From an uncultured Bacteroidales bacterium (GTDB lineage: Bacteria; Bacteroidota; Bacteroidia; Bacteroidales; F082), in assembly GCA_937902805.1 (NCBI GenBank), contig CALEMB010000012.1:1-13511 (forward strand): a stretch of DNA of 13,511 bases, read 5' to 3'. Positions 6,075-13,082 of this stretch are shown here, in pieces. The notes under the pieces are model-generated. The model did not search any database. It had not been told where the DNA came from and saw only the letters and a program-made list of their open reading frames with translations. Every line of letters begins with the position of its first letter. Position 1 is the first letter of the stretch. The position numbers and the translations under genes are program-made.

Positions 6075-6992
6075 ATGGAAATGTCGATAGAAATCAACCA
6101 TATCACCAAGCAATATGGCGAGCAACTCGCCCTCAACGACGTGACGCTCTCTATTAATAAAGGTATCGTCGGACTGCTCGGCCCCAACGGCGCGGGCAAG
6201 TCGACACTGATGAAGATCATCACCTGTTTCATCCCGCCCACTTCGGGCACGGTGAGCGTCAACGGACACGATGTCATGGATGACCCTATGGCTGTGAAGC
6301 GCATCGTAGGCTACCTGCCCGAACACAACCCGCTGTATTTGGATATGTATGTGCGCGAATACCTGGAGTTTGTGGCAGGTGTCCACCAGCTGAAAGGCGA
6401 AGCCGCCCACAAACGCATTAATGAGATGATTGACGAGACAGGCCTCGGCCTTGAGGCGCACAAGAAAATCGGGGCATTATCGAAGGGCTACCGCCAGCGC
6501 GTCGGCCTGGCCCAGGCCATGATGCACGACCCACAGGTGCTCATCCTCGACGAGCCCACCTCAGGCCTCGACCCCAACCAGCTTATCGACATCCGCAATC
6601 TCATCTCCAACCTCGGCAAGGAGAAGACCGTGCTGCTCAGCACCCATATCATGCAGGAGGTGGAAGCCATCTGCGAACGCGCCATCATTATTAATAAAGG
6701 TGTGGTGGTCGCTGACGACAAGATCGAGAACCTGAAACAGGACAATGCCGCCAGCAACGTGGTGGTCGTGGAGTTTGAGACCGAAGTCAGCGAGGCGCTT
6801 TTGCGCGGCATCCCGCAGGTGGGTCGCGTGCAGCGCGTAAAGGGCAACCACTGGATCCTTGAGCCGCAGGGCGACACCGACATCCGCGCCAACCTGATGA
6901 AGTGGTCTGTGGAGAACAGCCTTATCATCAAGACCTTGCAGAAGGAGGATTTGAGCATCGAGGAGGCATTCCAGAAACTGACGAAAAATTAA
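6075..6992 (+). CDS. gldA: GldA-like ABC transporter ATP-binding protein
   Basis: This 305-aa ABC ATPase should drive export or membrane remodelling together with a separate membrane subunit. It shows Walker A GPNGAGKST (about 36-44), the Q-loop region YLPEHNPLYLDMYVREYL, the signature LSKGYRQRVGLAQAM, Walker B VLILDEPTSGLDPNQ and the H-loop STHIMQEVEAICERAIIINKG. Several of these, notably YLPEHNPLYLD and EVEAICERAIIINKG, are close to the Flavobacterium gliding-motility protein GldA, which is also found in non-gliding Bacteroidales, where its role is unclear. The start is taken as ATG 6075 (6081 is an alternative); an upstream in-frame ATG at 6003 precedes the promoter candidate and lies in element A. 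No permease partner is in the window. The next gene follows after only 22 bases, suggesting co-transcription. Family certain, symbol tentative. Confidence 0.92.
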   Translation: MEMSIEINHITKQYGEQLALNDVTLSINKGIVGLLGPNGAGKSTLMKIITCFIPPTSGTVSVNGHDVMDDPMAVKRIVGYLPEHNPLYLDMYVREYLEFVAGVHQLKGEAAHKRINEMIDETGLGLEAHKKIGALSKGYRQRVGLAQAMMHDPQVLILDEPTSGLDPNQLIDIRNLISNLGKEKTVLLSTHIMQEVEAICERAIIINKGVVVADDKIENLKQDNAASNVVVVEFETEVSEALLRGIPQVGRVQRVKGNHWILEPQGDTDIRANLMKWSVENSLIIKTLQKEDLSIEEAFQKLTKN

Positions 6993-7014
6993 ACACCCAT
7001 AATACGCCATCTTC

Positions 7015-8814
7015 TTGAAGACGCTTCCAAAATACCTTGTCCTGTCTTTTCTGCTGACCTCAGTGTCCGCGCTCATGGGACAGCCCATGGCCGACACTAG
7101 TTTTGTGCAGAAAAAGATGGATGCCGTGCGCCTGCCCGACATGAACATGCCGCGTGCCTTCCACAATGTGTTTTATGCCAACGGCGAACTGACCGTGGTG
7201 GGCGGCCACACCTCGGGTTTTGTGATGACCCGTACGGCCGAGTATTACAGCGAAGGCGCGTGGCATTTGATGAATACGGTGTATATGCACGACAACGGGA
7301 TAGCGGTGGTGATGGACGAAGGGCGGCAGGTGCTCATCGCTGGCGGACACGAGAAAGACTTGGGCGTCGGCCAGACCTATGGAGCGGAGATGTACTACCC
7401 CGAGTCGCATACCTTCAATGGATTTGGCAACCTCGACCGCAAACGGGCTTTCGCGCAGGGGGTGGAGTTGAACAACGGACAGGTAGTCATCGCGGGCAAC
7501 CACCAAGGCCACGACGCCTTCGAAATCTTTGACGGGCAGAAATACTTCCACCATGTCAAGGACATCGCCCCGCTGCGTTTCTCACCCTATTTGTTGCCTG
7601 TGGCTTCTGATGATGCCATCGTATTCGGATCGGTGTGGAGGAATGATGGATTCCAGCCTTGCGACACGGTGGAGCGCCTGAAGGGTGAGCCTTTCCGCGA
7701 TCCGCTGTTGAGCGAATGGATGCCCATGTTCTACGACGGAAACAGCCATTTTGAATCGGCTTTCATCGGCGACAAAGCCAAGGACGACTACTCCTATATC
7801 GTTGCAGCGTATCACACCAACGGCGAGGTGGCTTTCATCCACGTGCATGACACCGCCTTCGCGCTACTGCCCACCGAATGTCCCGTTCCAACCCAGTCGA
7901 AGTGGGGACCCATAGCGTATTATCGTCCCACCATTGCCGACCCTCAAAACCACCGAACCTATTTGGTGGGACACGATACCACGGGGCGGGTCTATGTGGT
8001 GGCTGCGGAGTATGACCGGCAGCCGGCTCCGCTCACCTTATATTATACAGACCCGTTGGAGGACTTCGGCTTCACCACACCGATACTGACGCCCGACGGC
8101 GACCTCATCATCACCGGTGGACTGGCCCACGACAATTTCACGCCCTTTGCCTCGGTGTGGTTGTTGCCCGTGAGTGGTTCCAAGCCTGCAATGACGGTGG
8201 CGACGGACGACACACATCCCAACAAGTCCGTTTGGTGGATCATCAGCGGTGTGTTGTTGCTTGGTGCTTGTGCATTGGCTCTACGCCGCTTTGCGTCATT
8301 GACTAACGTCGAAATGCCATGCATTCGGCGAAGCCAATCTGACGATTTGCGAGGAGGAACGACGAAGCAATCCACAACCAATGATAATGGATTGCTTCGC
8401 TGCGCTCGCAATGACAAACCCGCCTCCGAGTTTGTCCCTGACGAGGAAACACCAGCCCCACAACCCGATAGCACTTCAAACGAGCTATTGGCCCGCATCA
8501 CCGAGTTGGTGGAAACGGAACGTCTTTACCTGAACCCCAACCTGAAGCTCACCGATGTGGCCGATGCCCTCGGCGTCCACCACAAAGCGGTTTCTGCCTG
8601 CATCAATGCGCAAGGGTGCTCCTTCAACCAGTGGGTCAACGACTACCGTTTGCGTCACGCCAAGAATTTGCTCCAACAAATGCCCGACATGAAAATCTCC
8701 ACCGTGGCCTTGGAGTCGGGCTTCGCCAACGAGCGCACCTTCTTCCGCGTCTTCAAGGAAGCCACAGGAATGTCGCCGAAAGAATGGACGGCGCAGCAAA
8801 AACCCATGGACTAA
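7015..8814 (+). CDS. Signal peptide, kelch-like propeller, TM helix and AraC-type HTH protein
   Basis: This 599-aa protein looks like a one-component membrane regulator. Residues 1-23 form a signal peptide. Residues about 40-400 carry kelch-like repeats (TVVGGHTSG, LIAGGHEKDLG, VIAGNHQGH, LIITGGLAHDN), suggesting an extracytoplasmic beta-propeller. A single helix follows (about 406-423, VWWIISGVLLLGACALAL), then a basic stop-transfer LRRF. The cytosolic end is a complete AraC family domain (about 490-597), with both helix-turn-helix motifs (KLTDVADALGV and ISTVALESGFANERTFFRVFKE). No histidine kinase or receiver lies between, unlike Bacteroides hybrid two-component regulators. Residues about 442-468 come from an inserted palindromic repeat. 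The start is TTG at 7015, since no ATG precedes the signal peptide in frame; the first ATG (7075) would remove it. It follows the gldA-like gene by 22 bases and precedes the surface-protein cassettes, its plausible targets. Confidence 0.88.
   Translation: MKTLPKYLVLSFLLTSVSALMGQPMADTSFVQKKMDAVRLPDMNMPRAFHNVFYANGELTVVGGHTSGFVMTRTAEYYSEGAWHLMNTVYMHDNGIAVVMDEGRQVLIAGGHEKDLGVGQTYGAEMYYPESHTFNGFGNLDRKRAFAQGVELNNGQVVIAGNHQGHDAFEIFDGQKYFHHVKDIAPLRFSPYLLPVASDDAIVFGSVWRNDGFQPCDTVERLKGEPFRDPLLSEWMPMFYDGNSHFESAFIGDKAKDDYSYIVAAYHTNGEVAFIHVHDTAFALLPTECPVPTQSKWGPIAYYRPTIADPQNHRTYLVGHDTTGRVYVVAAEYDRQPAPLTLYYTDPLEDFGFTTPILTPDGDLIITGGLAHDNFTPFASVWLLPVSGSKPAMTVATDDTHPNKSVWWIISGVLLLGACALALRRFASLTNVEMPCIRRSQSDDLRGGTTKQSTTNDNGLLRCARNDKPASEFVPDEETPAPQPDSTSNELLARITELVETERLYLNPNLKLTDVADALGVHHKAVSACINAQGCSFNQWVNDYRLRHAKNLLQQMPDMKISTVALESGFANERTFFRVFKEATGMSPKEWTAQQKPMD
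8338..8418 (+). repeat. Palindromic repeat inserted in frame in the AraC-type gene
   Basis: An imperfect inverted repeat has arms at 8349-8374 and 8388-8409; the inner 11 bases GAAGCAATCCA (8364-8374) pair perfectly with TGGATTGCTTC (8388-8398) around a 13-base loop. In the gene's frame it encodes TTKQS and GLLRCARNDK. The 'LLRCARND' translation is a familiar mark of dispersed palindromic repeats in many bacterial genomes. It sits in the juxtamembrane linker and keeps the frame open. Confidence 0.85.
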
Positions 8815-8838
8815 CCTTTTTCGACTGACAAAATCGGA

Positions 8839-8874
8839 AAAACGACTGACAAATCTTGAATTGTCAGTCGTTTT
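8839..8874 (+). terminator. Terminator after the AraC-type gene
   Basis: Perfect 14-base arms AAAACGACTGACAA (8839-8852) and TTGTCAGTCGTTTT (8861-8874) enclose an 8-base loop, 25 bases past the stop codon. The 3' U-run is short (four), but the stem is strong. It should separate this unit from the cassettes that follow. Confidence 0.78.
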
Positions 8875-8910
8875 GCTTGTCCTGCAACTGATTATTTCGC
8901 GGAAGTATGA

Positions 8911-8918
8911 TACTTTTG
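8911..8918 (+). promoter_or_regulatory. Candidate promoter of the first surface-protein cassette
   Basis: TACTTTTG matches the Bacteroidota -7 consensus TAnnTTTG and lies past the terminator and before the small-protein gene at 9180. The -33 region is weak. If used, the transcript starts near 8924 and has a leader of about 255 bases that contains all of structured element B. Confidence 0.55.
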
Positions 8919-8960
8919 CACCTCTTTTTCGAAGCAGATGAGCAAATTTACATAAAAGAC

Positions 8961-9083
8961 ATGTTGAGATTGACTCCGTCGAACGCAGAGCGTTTCCCTT
9001 ACAGGGAATGGAACTCGTTTGTTTTTCTACTCGCGGCGGCATGTGGGACTTACGAATGGTCAACTTGTTCATGCCGCCGCTGA
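8961..9083 (+). CDS. 40-codon ORF within structured element B, doubtful gene
   Basis: An ATG at 8961 opens a 40-codon frame containing NAERFPYREWNSF and ending WSTCSCRR. It covers hairpin 1 and the central stem of element B and stops just past the stem. There is no ribosome-binding site. It could be a leader peptide, but is more likely a by-product of the repeat, since the stem pairing explains the sequence. Confidence 0.2.
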   Translation: MLRLTPSNAERFPYREWNSFVFLLAAACGTYEWSTCSCRR

Positions 9084-9150
9084 ATAAACTATGACTTAAC
9101 TCCGTTGACTTCGTCGAATCTTCGATTTCCCCGAAGGGGAACCTCTTGAA
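8970..9150. repeat. Structured interspersed element, copy B
   Basis: It has the same three-part plan as copy A: hairpin 1, TTCCCT-TAC-AGGGAA (8994-9008); a perfect 11-bp central stem GCGGCGGCATG/CATGCCGCCGC (9033-9043 with 9070-9080) with a 26-base loop; and hairpin 2, TTCCCC-GAA-GGGGAA (9127-9141). The motifs GACTCCGTCGAA (8975 region) and GACTTCGTCGAA (9107 region) form direct repeats preceding the two outer hairpins. It lies in the presumed 5' leader of the first cassette. Confidence 0.75.
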
Positions 9151-9179
9151 GTAACAATACTAATCAATCCAATAACATA

Positions 9180-9515
9180 ATGAGCAAACTAAAAAAGAAA
9201 ACCTTGCTACTAACACTAACGTTGTCGGCAGGACTGCTGTTGCCTATGGACGTGAGTGCCCAAACAGGTGGCGGCATATTTTATCGTGGCGACAAGGCCG
9301 AAAACACCGACAACGTCAGCATGATGAACCGAGGCAACTTTGACAACAACGGCCTCAGCCTACAGGGCTTTGGCGAGAACCAAGACGGCCTAACGCTACA
9401 AAACTTCGGCGAACCCAATGCCCCCTTGGGCAGCGGATGGCTCGTCCTCGTGACCGCAGGCATTGGCTATGCCGCAATGAAAACAAGGAAAACAAAAAGC
9501 AAACAAAATCAGTAA
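9180..9515 (+). CDS. Small secreted protein with PLGSG-helix-basic C-terminal tail (cassette 1)
   Basis: I do not recognise a named family for this 111-aa protein. Residues 1-27 are a clear signal peptide (KLKKK, a hydrophobic run, then VSA before Gln28). Next comes GGGIFYRGDKAEN (30-42), then a variable middle with two short repeats ending in FGE (GLSLQGFGE and GLTLQNFGE). Residues 82-86 are PLGSG, followed by a hydrophobic helix and the basic tail KTRKTKSKQ. This tripartite end resembles C-terminal sorting or anchoring tails. The gene is followed after 18 bases by a fimbrillin-like lipoprotein, and a paralogous pair follows at 11196. Its DNA is near-identical to the paralog over the first ~150 bases, pointing to recent duplication. 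Being a structural or accessory surface subunit is inference. Confidence 0.85.
   Translation: MSKLKKKTLLLTLTLSAGLLLPMDVSAQTGGGIFYRGDKAENTDNVSMMNRGNFDNNGLSLQGFGENQDGLTLQNFGEPNAPLGSGWLVLVTAGIGYAAMKTRKTKSKQNQ
9187..9335 (+). repeat. Direct repeat, copy 1, of the small-protein genes
   Basis: This stretch aligns without gaps to 11203-11351. The first 42 bases are identical, and another 38 bases (9267-9304 with 11283-11320) are identical. It encodes the signal peptide and the GGGIFYRGDKAEN region. Similarity drops sharply afterwards. Confidence 0.9.
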
Positions 9516-9517
9516 AA

Positions 9518-9524
9518 TAAGGAG
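9518..9524 (+). promoter_or_regulatory. Shine-Dalgarno-like site before the cassette 1 lipoprotein
   Basis: TAAGGAG lies 9 bases before the ATG at 9534. Clear Shine-Dalgarno sequences are uncommon in Bacteroidota, so this marks the downstream gene as efficiently reinitiated after the small protein. Confidence 0.55.
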
Positions 9525-9533
9525 AACAACACA

Positions 9534-11153
9534 ATGAAGAAAATCAATATTTTGGCCATAGCCGTGGCATTGGTGACGACCCTCGCGCAATGCAAGAAAA
9601 CGGAAACCCCAACCAACGGCAACGAGGGTGGTAAAGTGCATATCACCTTAGATGTGAGCAGCAACTCAAGGGTCATCATCTCGCCCGAAACGGGCGGCAC
9701 GGCCTTTGAGCAGGGCGACAAGGTGCTGGTGGCCAACGGCGGCCATTATGTGGGCACGCTGACCTACGACCAAAGCCTGCGTAAATTCGACGGCGACCTT
9801 GACGAGGGCTTGAGCACCGCCGACCACCTACATTTCTACCTGCTCGGCAACCAACCGACAACGGAAGACCTTACTGACGCTTTGAACAGGCCAACCACCC
9901 TCACTGTGAATATCAGCGACCAAACGGCGAGTTATCCAGAAATCGCCTACGCTCACTCGACGGTGAAATATACCGAGGGCGTGACCGCCTACACGGCCCG
10001 CCTCCTCAACAAGTGCGCCTTGGTGAAGTTTACCACCGACAACATTCCGACTTCGGTGCCCGTTACCATTACGGGGATGAACAACCAGGTTTCGGTTAAC
10101 CTCGGCAGCAACAGTTTCACTTACAGCAAGGTGGGCGACGGCATCATCTCGCTCCACGCGGAGAGCAAAACGGCAAGATGGGGCATCCTTCTGCCGCAGG
10201 GCGCAGTAAACGATGCCGTAGCCTCTGCAGAATATTATGTCACCACACCTGCTTTCACTGTGCCTCAACATGGTGAGAACGACTATCTGGACGAAGGCAT
10301 TGCCCTGGACCTCGTTGAATCTTATCCTGTTGGAGCCATCAATGGCAAGTACACCGTTAATGCAGAGGGCGGTCAGGTGTATTTCTCGAAAGGCAACCTG
10401 CAATACCAAGCCTCGACCAACACTTGGCGTTTTGCCGAGCGCCAAATTGATTATGTAGGCTTGTCAAATGGTAATGTGTATGAAGGTGGGGTGCAATGTG
10501 ACAATGCCCTCATGTCATCTACCTATTCAGGTTGGATTGACCTTTTTGGCTGGGGCACGAGCGGCTATAAACACGGCGCAGTCTGCTACCAGCCTTGGAG
10601 TACTGACAGAAGCGATGGTAACTATCTCGCTTATGGCCTTGCTGGCTGTAATCTTTATGACCAGACGGGTAAGGCCGATTGGGGCTACAACGCCATCAGC
10701 AACGGCGGCAACGAGGAAAAAAGTGGCTGGCGCACATTGACCAACTCCGAGATGGACTATGTGTTGAACACTCGTGAGACCACATCAGGTATCAGATGGG
10801 CGAAGGGGACGGTAAATGGAGTGAACGGTGTCATTTTGTTTCCCGATGACTGGTCGACAACCATCTATGCAATGAATGTTGTTAATGGCGGCAACTACAA
10901 CAGCAACATTATCAATGCCGATGATTGGGCCACGCTTCTTGAGCCAAACGGCGTTGTTTTCTTGCCCTACACAGGAGGAATCCGTCGCGGTACCGGGAAT
11001 GCGGAAGTTGGATCGGGCGCGTATTTATTATCCACCTGGTACAGCGCTGGTTATGTGTGGAATTATGGTTTTAACAACAATGATGCCGTGTTGAGCTATA
11101 TGGCTTGGCCTTCAGACGGTCGTGCCGTTCGCCTTGCGCGCAATGTGCAATAA
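9534..11153 (+). CDS. Fimbrillin-like lipoprotein with Fib_succ_major/DUF1566-like C-terminal domain (cassette 1)
   Basis: This 539-aa surface lipoprotein has a signal peptide ending LAQCKK (Cys20). Residues about 33-260 look like a fimbrillin-like (Mfa/FimB type) domain: an early beta strand (KVHITLDVSS), FEQGDKVLVANGGHYVGTLTYD, a LHFYLLGN strand and later CALVKFTTDNI. From about residue 275 (GGQVYFSKGNLQYQASTNTW) the protein follows the pattern of the Fibrobacter succinogenes major paralogous/DUF1566 group: WIDLFGWGTSG, ADWGYNAISNGG, GWRTLTNSEMDYVLNTR, GVILFPDDW and VVFLPYTGG, ending GRAVRLARNV. That C-terminal half has a C-type-lectin-like relation in some family members, so ligand binding is possible. 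It pairs with the small protein upstream, and a diverged paralog lies at 11528. No enzymatic role is evident. Confidence 0.87.
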   Translation: MKKINILAIAVALVTTLAQCKKTETPTNGNEGGKVHITLDVSSNSRVIISPETGGTAFEQGDKVLVANGGHYVGTLTYDQSLRKFDGDLDEGLSTADHLHFYLLGNQPTTEDLTDALNRPTTLTVNISDQTASYPEIAYAHSTVKYTEGVTAYTARLLNKCALVKFTTDNIPTSVPVTITGMNNQVSVNLGSNSFTYSKVGDGIISLHAESKTARWGILLPQGAVNDAVASAEYYVTTPAFTVPQHGENDYLDEGIALDLVESYPVGAINGKYTVNAEGGQVYFSKGNLQYQASTNTWRFAERQIDYVGLSNGNVYEGGVQCDNALMSSTYSGWIDLFGWGTSGYKHGAVCYQPWSTDRSDGNYLAYGLAGCNLYDQTGKADWGYNAISNGGNEEKSGWRTLTNSEMDYVLNTRETTSGIRWAKGTVNGVNGVILFPDDWSTTIYAMNVVNGGNYNSNIINADDWATLLEPNGVVFLPYTGGIRRGTGNAEVGSGAYLLSTWYSAGYVWNYGFNNNDAVLSYMAWPSDGRAVRLARNVQ

Positions 11154-11173
11154 CCTTAAAGACAATTGAAGTT

Positions 11174-11181
11174 TAATTTTG
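11174..11181 (+). promoter_or_regulatory. Possible promoter of cassette 2
   Basis: TAATTTTG fits TAnnTTTG and lies 14 bases before the ATG at 11196. The -33 position is poor, and the 42-base gap between cassettes would also allow read-through from cassette 1. Weak evidence. Confidence 0.4.
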
Positions 11182-11195
11182 AACAGATACTTACA

Positions 11196-11522
11196 ATGAA
11201 CCAACTAAAAAAGAAAACCTTGCTACTAACACTAACGTTGTCGGTAGGGCTGCTATTGCCCATGGGCGTGAGTGCCCAAAAGGGTGGCGGCATATTTTAT
11301 CGTGGCGACAAGGCCGAAAATGTCGACAATGTCAGCATGATGAGCCGTGGCGCAACAGGGGGCTACAACCTCAACAACCAGAATTTCGGTTCCAACGGCT
11401 ACGAACTCCACAACCAGACCTTCGGGCAAGAAACCACGCCCTTGGGCGGCGGACTCCTCATCCTCGTGGCGGCAGGCGCGGGCTATGCACTCAAAAAACG
11501 GAAAAACAACAATAAAAAATAG
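11196..11522 (+). CDS. Small secreted protein with PLGGG-helix-basic C-terminal tail (cassette 2)
   Basis: This 108-aa paralog of the protein at 9180 has the same plan at the same positions: signal peptide (residues 1-27, VSA before Gln28), GGGIFYRGDKAEN (30-42), a short variable middle, PLGGG (82-86), a hydrophobic helix and a basic KKRKNNNKK end. The middle differs from copy 1 but again has two short repeats (LNNQNFG and LHNQTFG). The ATG at 11196 is chosen over an in-frame start ten codons upstream because it aligns with copy 1 and starts the signal peptide. The lipoprotein gene follows after five bases, so translation is probably coupled. Function unknown; a surface-anchored partner of the lipoprotein is inference. 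Confidence 0.85.
   Translation: MNQLKKKTLLLTLTLSVGLLLPMGVSAQKGGGIFYRGDKAENVDNVSMMSRGATGGYNLNNQNFGSNGYELHNQTFGQETTPLGGGLLILVAAGAGYALKKRKNNNKK
11203..11351 (+). repeat. Direct repeat, copy 2, of the small-protein genes
   Basis: This is the partner of 9187-9335, exactly 2016 bases downstream, with no gaps. Recombination between the two would delete or duplicate one whole cassette. Confidence 0.9.
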
Positions 11523-11527
11523 GAATC

Positions 11528-12931
11528 ATGAAAAGATTTAGCATCATCATCCTTGCAGCGGCCTTGCTTTTCGGCATGGCGCAATGCAAAAAACAGGAAA
11601 CGCCCGCCACGCCCAACGACGACGGCAAATGCGTGCACATCACCATGAAGGTGGGCGACGGCGACAAGTACAACATCTATCCCAACTCGTGAGCCGTGGT
11701 CTACACCGATGGCGACACGATTTATGTCGGCAACAACGGCAAGTATATCGGTGCCTTGGAATACAGCGACGGCACTTTCAGCGGCGACATCTATTCGCCC
11801 AGCACCTCCGACTACCTACACTTCTTCTTTGTGAGCGGCCTTGAAACCGGTGATTTGGTGGCAGGGACAACCGCCTCGTTTACCGTGGACATCAGCGACC
11901 AAAGAAGCCAACTGCCTGTGCTTTCATACGGACACTCCACGCAGAAATACACCGACGGCACCGCCACCTACTCCTGCATGTTGGAGAACAAGTGCGGTTT
12001 GGTGAAGTTTGTGCCTTCGGTGGCTACTTCACTGCCTATCACCGTTTTGGGCATGAAGACCACAGCCACCATCGACTTTGCCACGGGTGGCATTACGCCC
12101 ACCGAAGCCACAGGTGGCATCACGCTTAATTCTGAAAGTAATGCGGTAAAATGGGCTGTTTTGCTTGAACAGAGCGAAGTGGCCAACCCGACTGTAACAA
12201 TCAATGGTTTTGAAGCAACGATAACCTCGGTGCCCGCCATTACAAACAACTATTATAACCACAGCGGTGTGGGCATTTCTATGACATTTGCTTGCCCTGA
12301 AGGTGCTATTGCTGGTCTTTTCTCGGTGAGTGAAACCACGCAGGTGTATTTCTCGAAGGGGAATTTGCAGTATGTTGGTACATCATGGCAGTTCGCTACG
12401 AACCAATATGATATTCTCGGTAATCCGCAGTCCAGTGACCGTACAGATTATTTCGGTTATAATAGCTACACCTGTCCAGAGGGTTGGCGCAACATGAGTC
12501 AAACTGAGTGGGCATTTGTTATCACGAACCGCTCTGTCAGCAATACTCTGTCTGATGGTGCCCGCTTCACGCTTGCTACCATTGGTGGCTCCTACAAAGG
12601 CATGGTTTTGTTTCCAGACAATTACACACATCCAGACCAAACAGGTTTTGTTGCTGGAACATACAATGCTGCCAGCAATTACACTGCCACTGTTAGCCTT
12701 GAAGGATGGGCACTGATGGAGGCCGCTGGATGCGTATTCCTTCCTGCCGCTGGATGGCTTAATGGTTCGAGCATCAATGATATAGATTATGGTTGTTATA
12801 ATAGCACGACACATCCAGAAGGCTATGGAACTAGATATTATGACCCTATGTTTGGTTCAGGATCAATAAACATGACTGCAACTAGTTTTAATTCAACAGG
12901 AACTTCTGTTCGTCTTGTTTGGGAATTGTAA
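11528..12931 (+). pseudogene. Fimbrillin-like lipoprotein of cassette 2, interrupted by in-frame TGA
   Basis: The frame from ATG 11528 encodes a lipoprotein signal (MKRFSIIILAAALLFGMAQCKK) and then meets a TGA at 11690-11692 (codon 55). The same frame then continues open to TAA at 12929-12931, with no frameshift. Aligned with the paralog at 9534, the stop falls in the first part of the fimbrillin-like domain (NS-stop-AVVYTDGDTIYVGNNG against ETGGTAFEQGDKVLVANGG), where Gly is expected; GGA to TGA is one base change. The rest keeps the same two-domain plan: LVKFVPSVATSLPITVLGMK, then TQVYFSKGNLQYVG, GWRNMSQTEWAFV, GMVLFPDNY, GCVFLPAAGWLNG and SVRLVWEL. A restart at GTG 11696 would lack the signal peptide. 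It is a recent nonsense mutation, a phase-off allele or a consensus error. Confidence 0.82.
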
Positions 12932-12971
12932 TACCCACCTCCTTAACCCAACCGGAATCTAATTCAGGAGG

Positions 12972-13004
12972 CGGCCATCTCATTGAAGGGGTGGCCGTTT
13001 TTTT
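12972..13004 (+). terminator. Intrinsic terminator of the cassette operon
   Basis: A ten-pair stem, including two G-T pairs, forms between CGGCCATCTC (12972-12981) and GGGGTGGCCG (12988-12997) with loop ATTGAA, followed directly by seven T. It lies 41 bases past the second lipoprotein stop codon. Confidence 0.93.
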
Positions 13005-13082
13005 GGGGAGTAAATGAAAAGGCTCAAGTTTACTATAGGACTGATTTTTCAATAGCCTCGGAGAGGCTGAATCTCAATAACC
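13005..13082. other. Intergenic stretch between convergent units
   Basis: No gene is seen here. A six-pair hairpin AGCCTC-GGA-GAGGCT lies at 13054-13068 without a U-tract on either side, so I do not call it a terminator. The N-acetylmuramoyl-L-alanine amidase gene that often follows smalltalk genes is absent. Confidence 0.5.

Noticed and set aside
8485..9072. Minus-strand ORF of 195 codons spanning the AraC gene end and element B
   Set aside because: Half of it is antisense to the AraC HTH region, and the rest reads through a terminator and the structured element. Only the resemblance of its SIPCKGNALR segment to element A was kept as evidence of repeat kinship.
11690..11692. TGA as selenocysteine or a recoded codon
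   Set aside because: No SECIS-like hairpin was apparent directly after it, the paralog has Gly there rather than Cys, and no alternative genetic code is expected in Bacteroidales. A simple point mutation is more likely.
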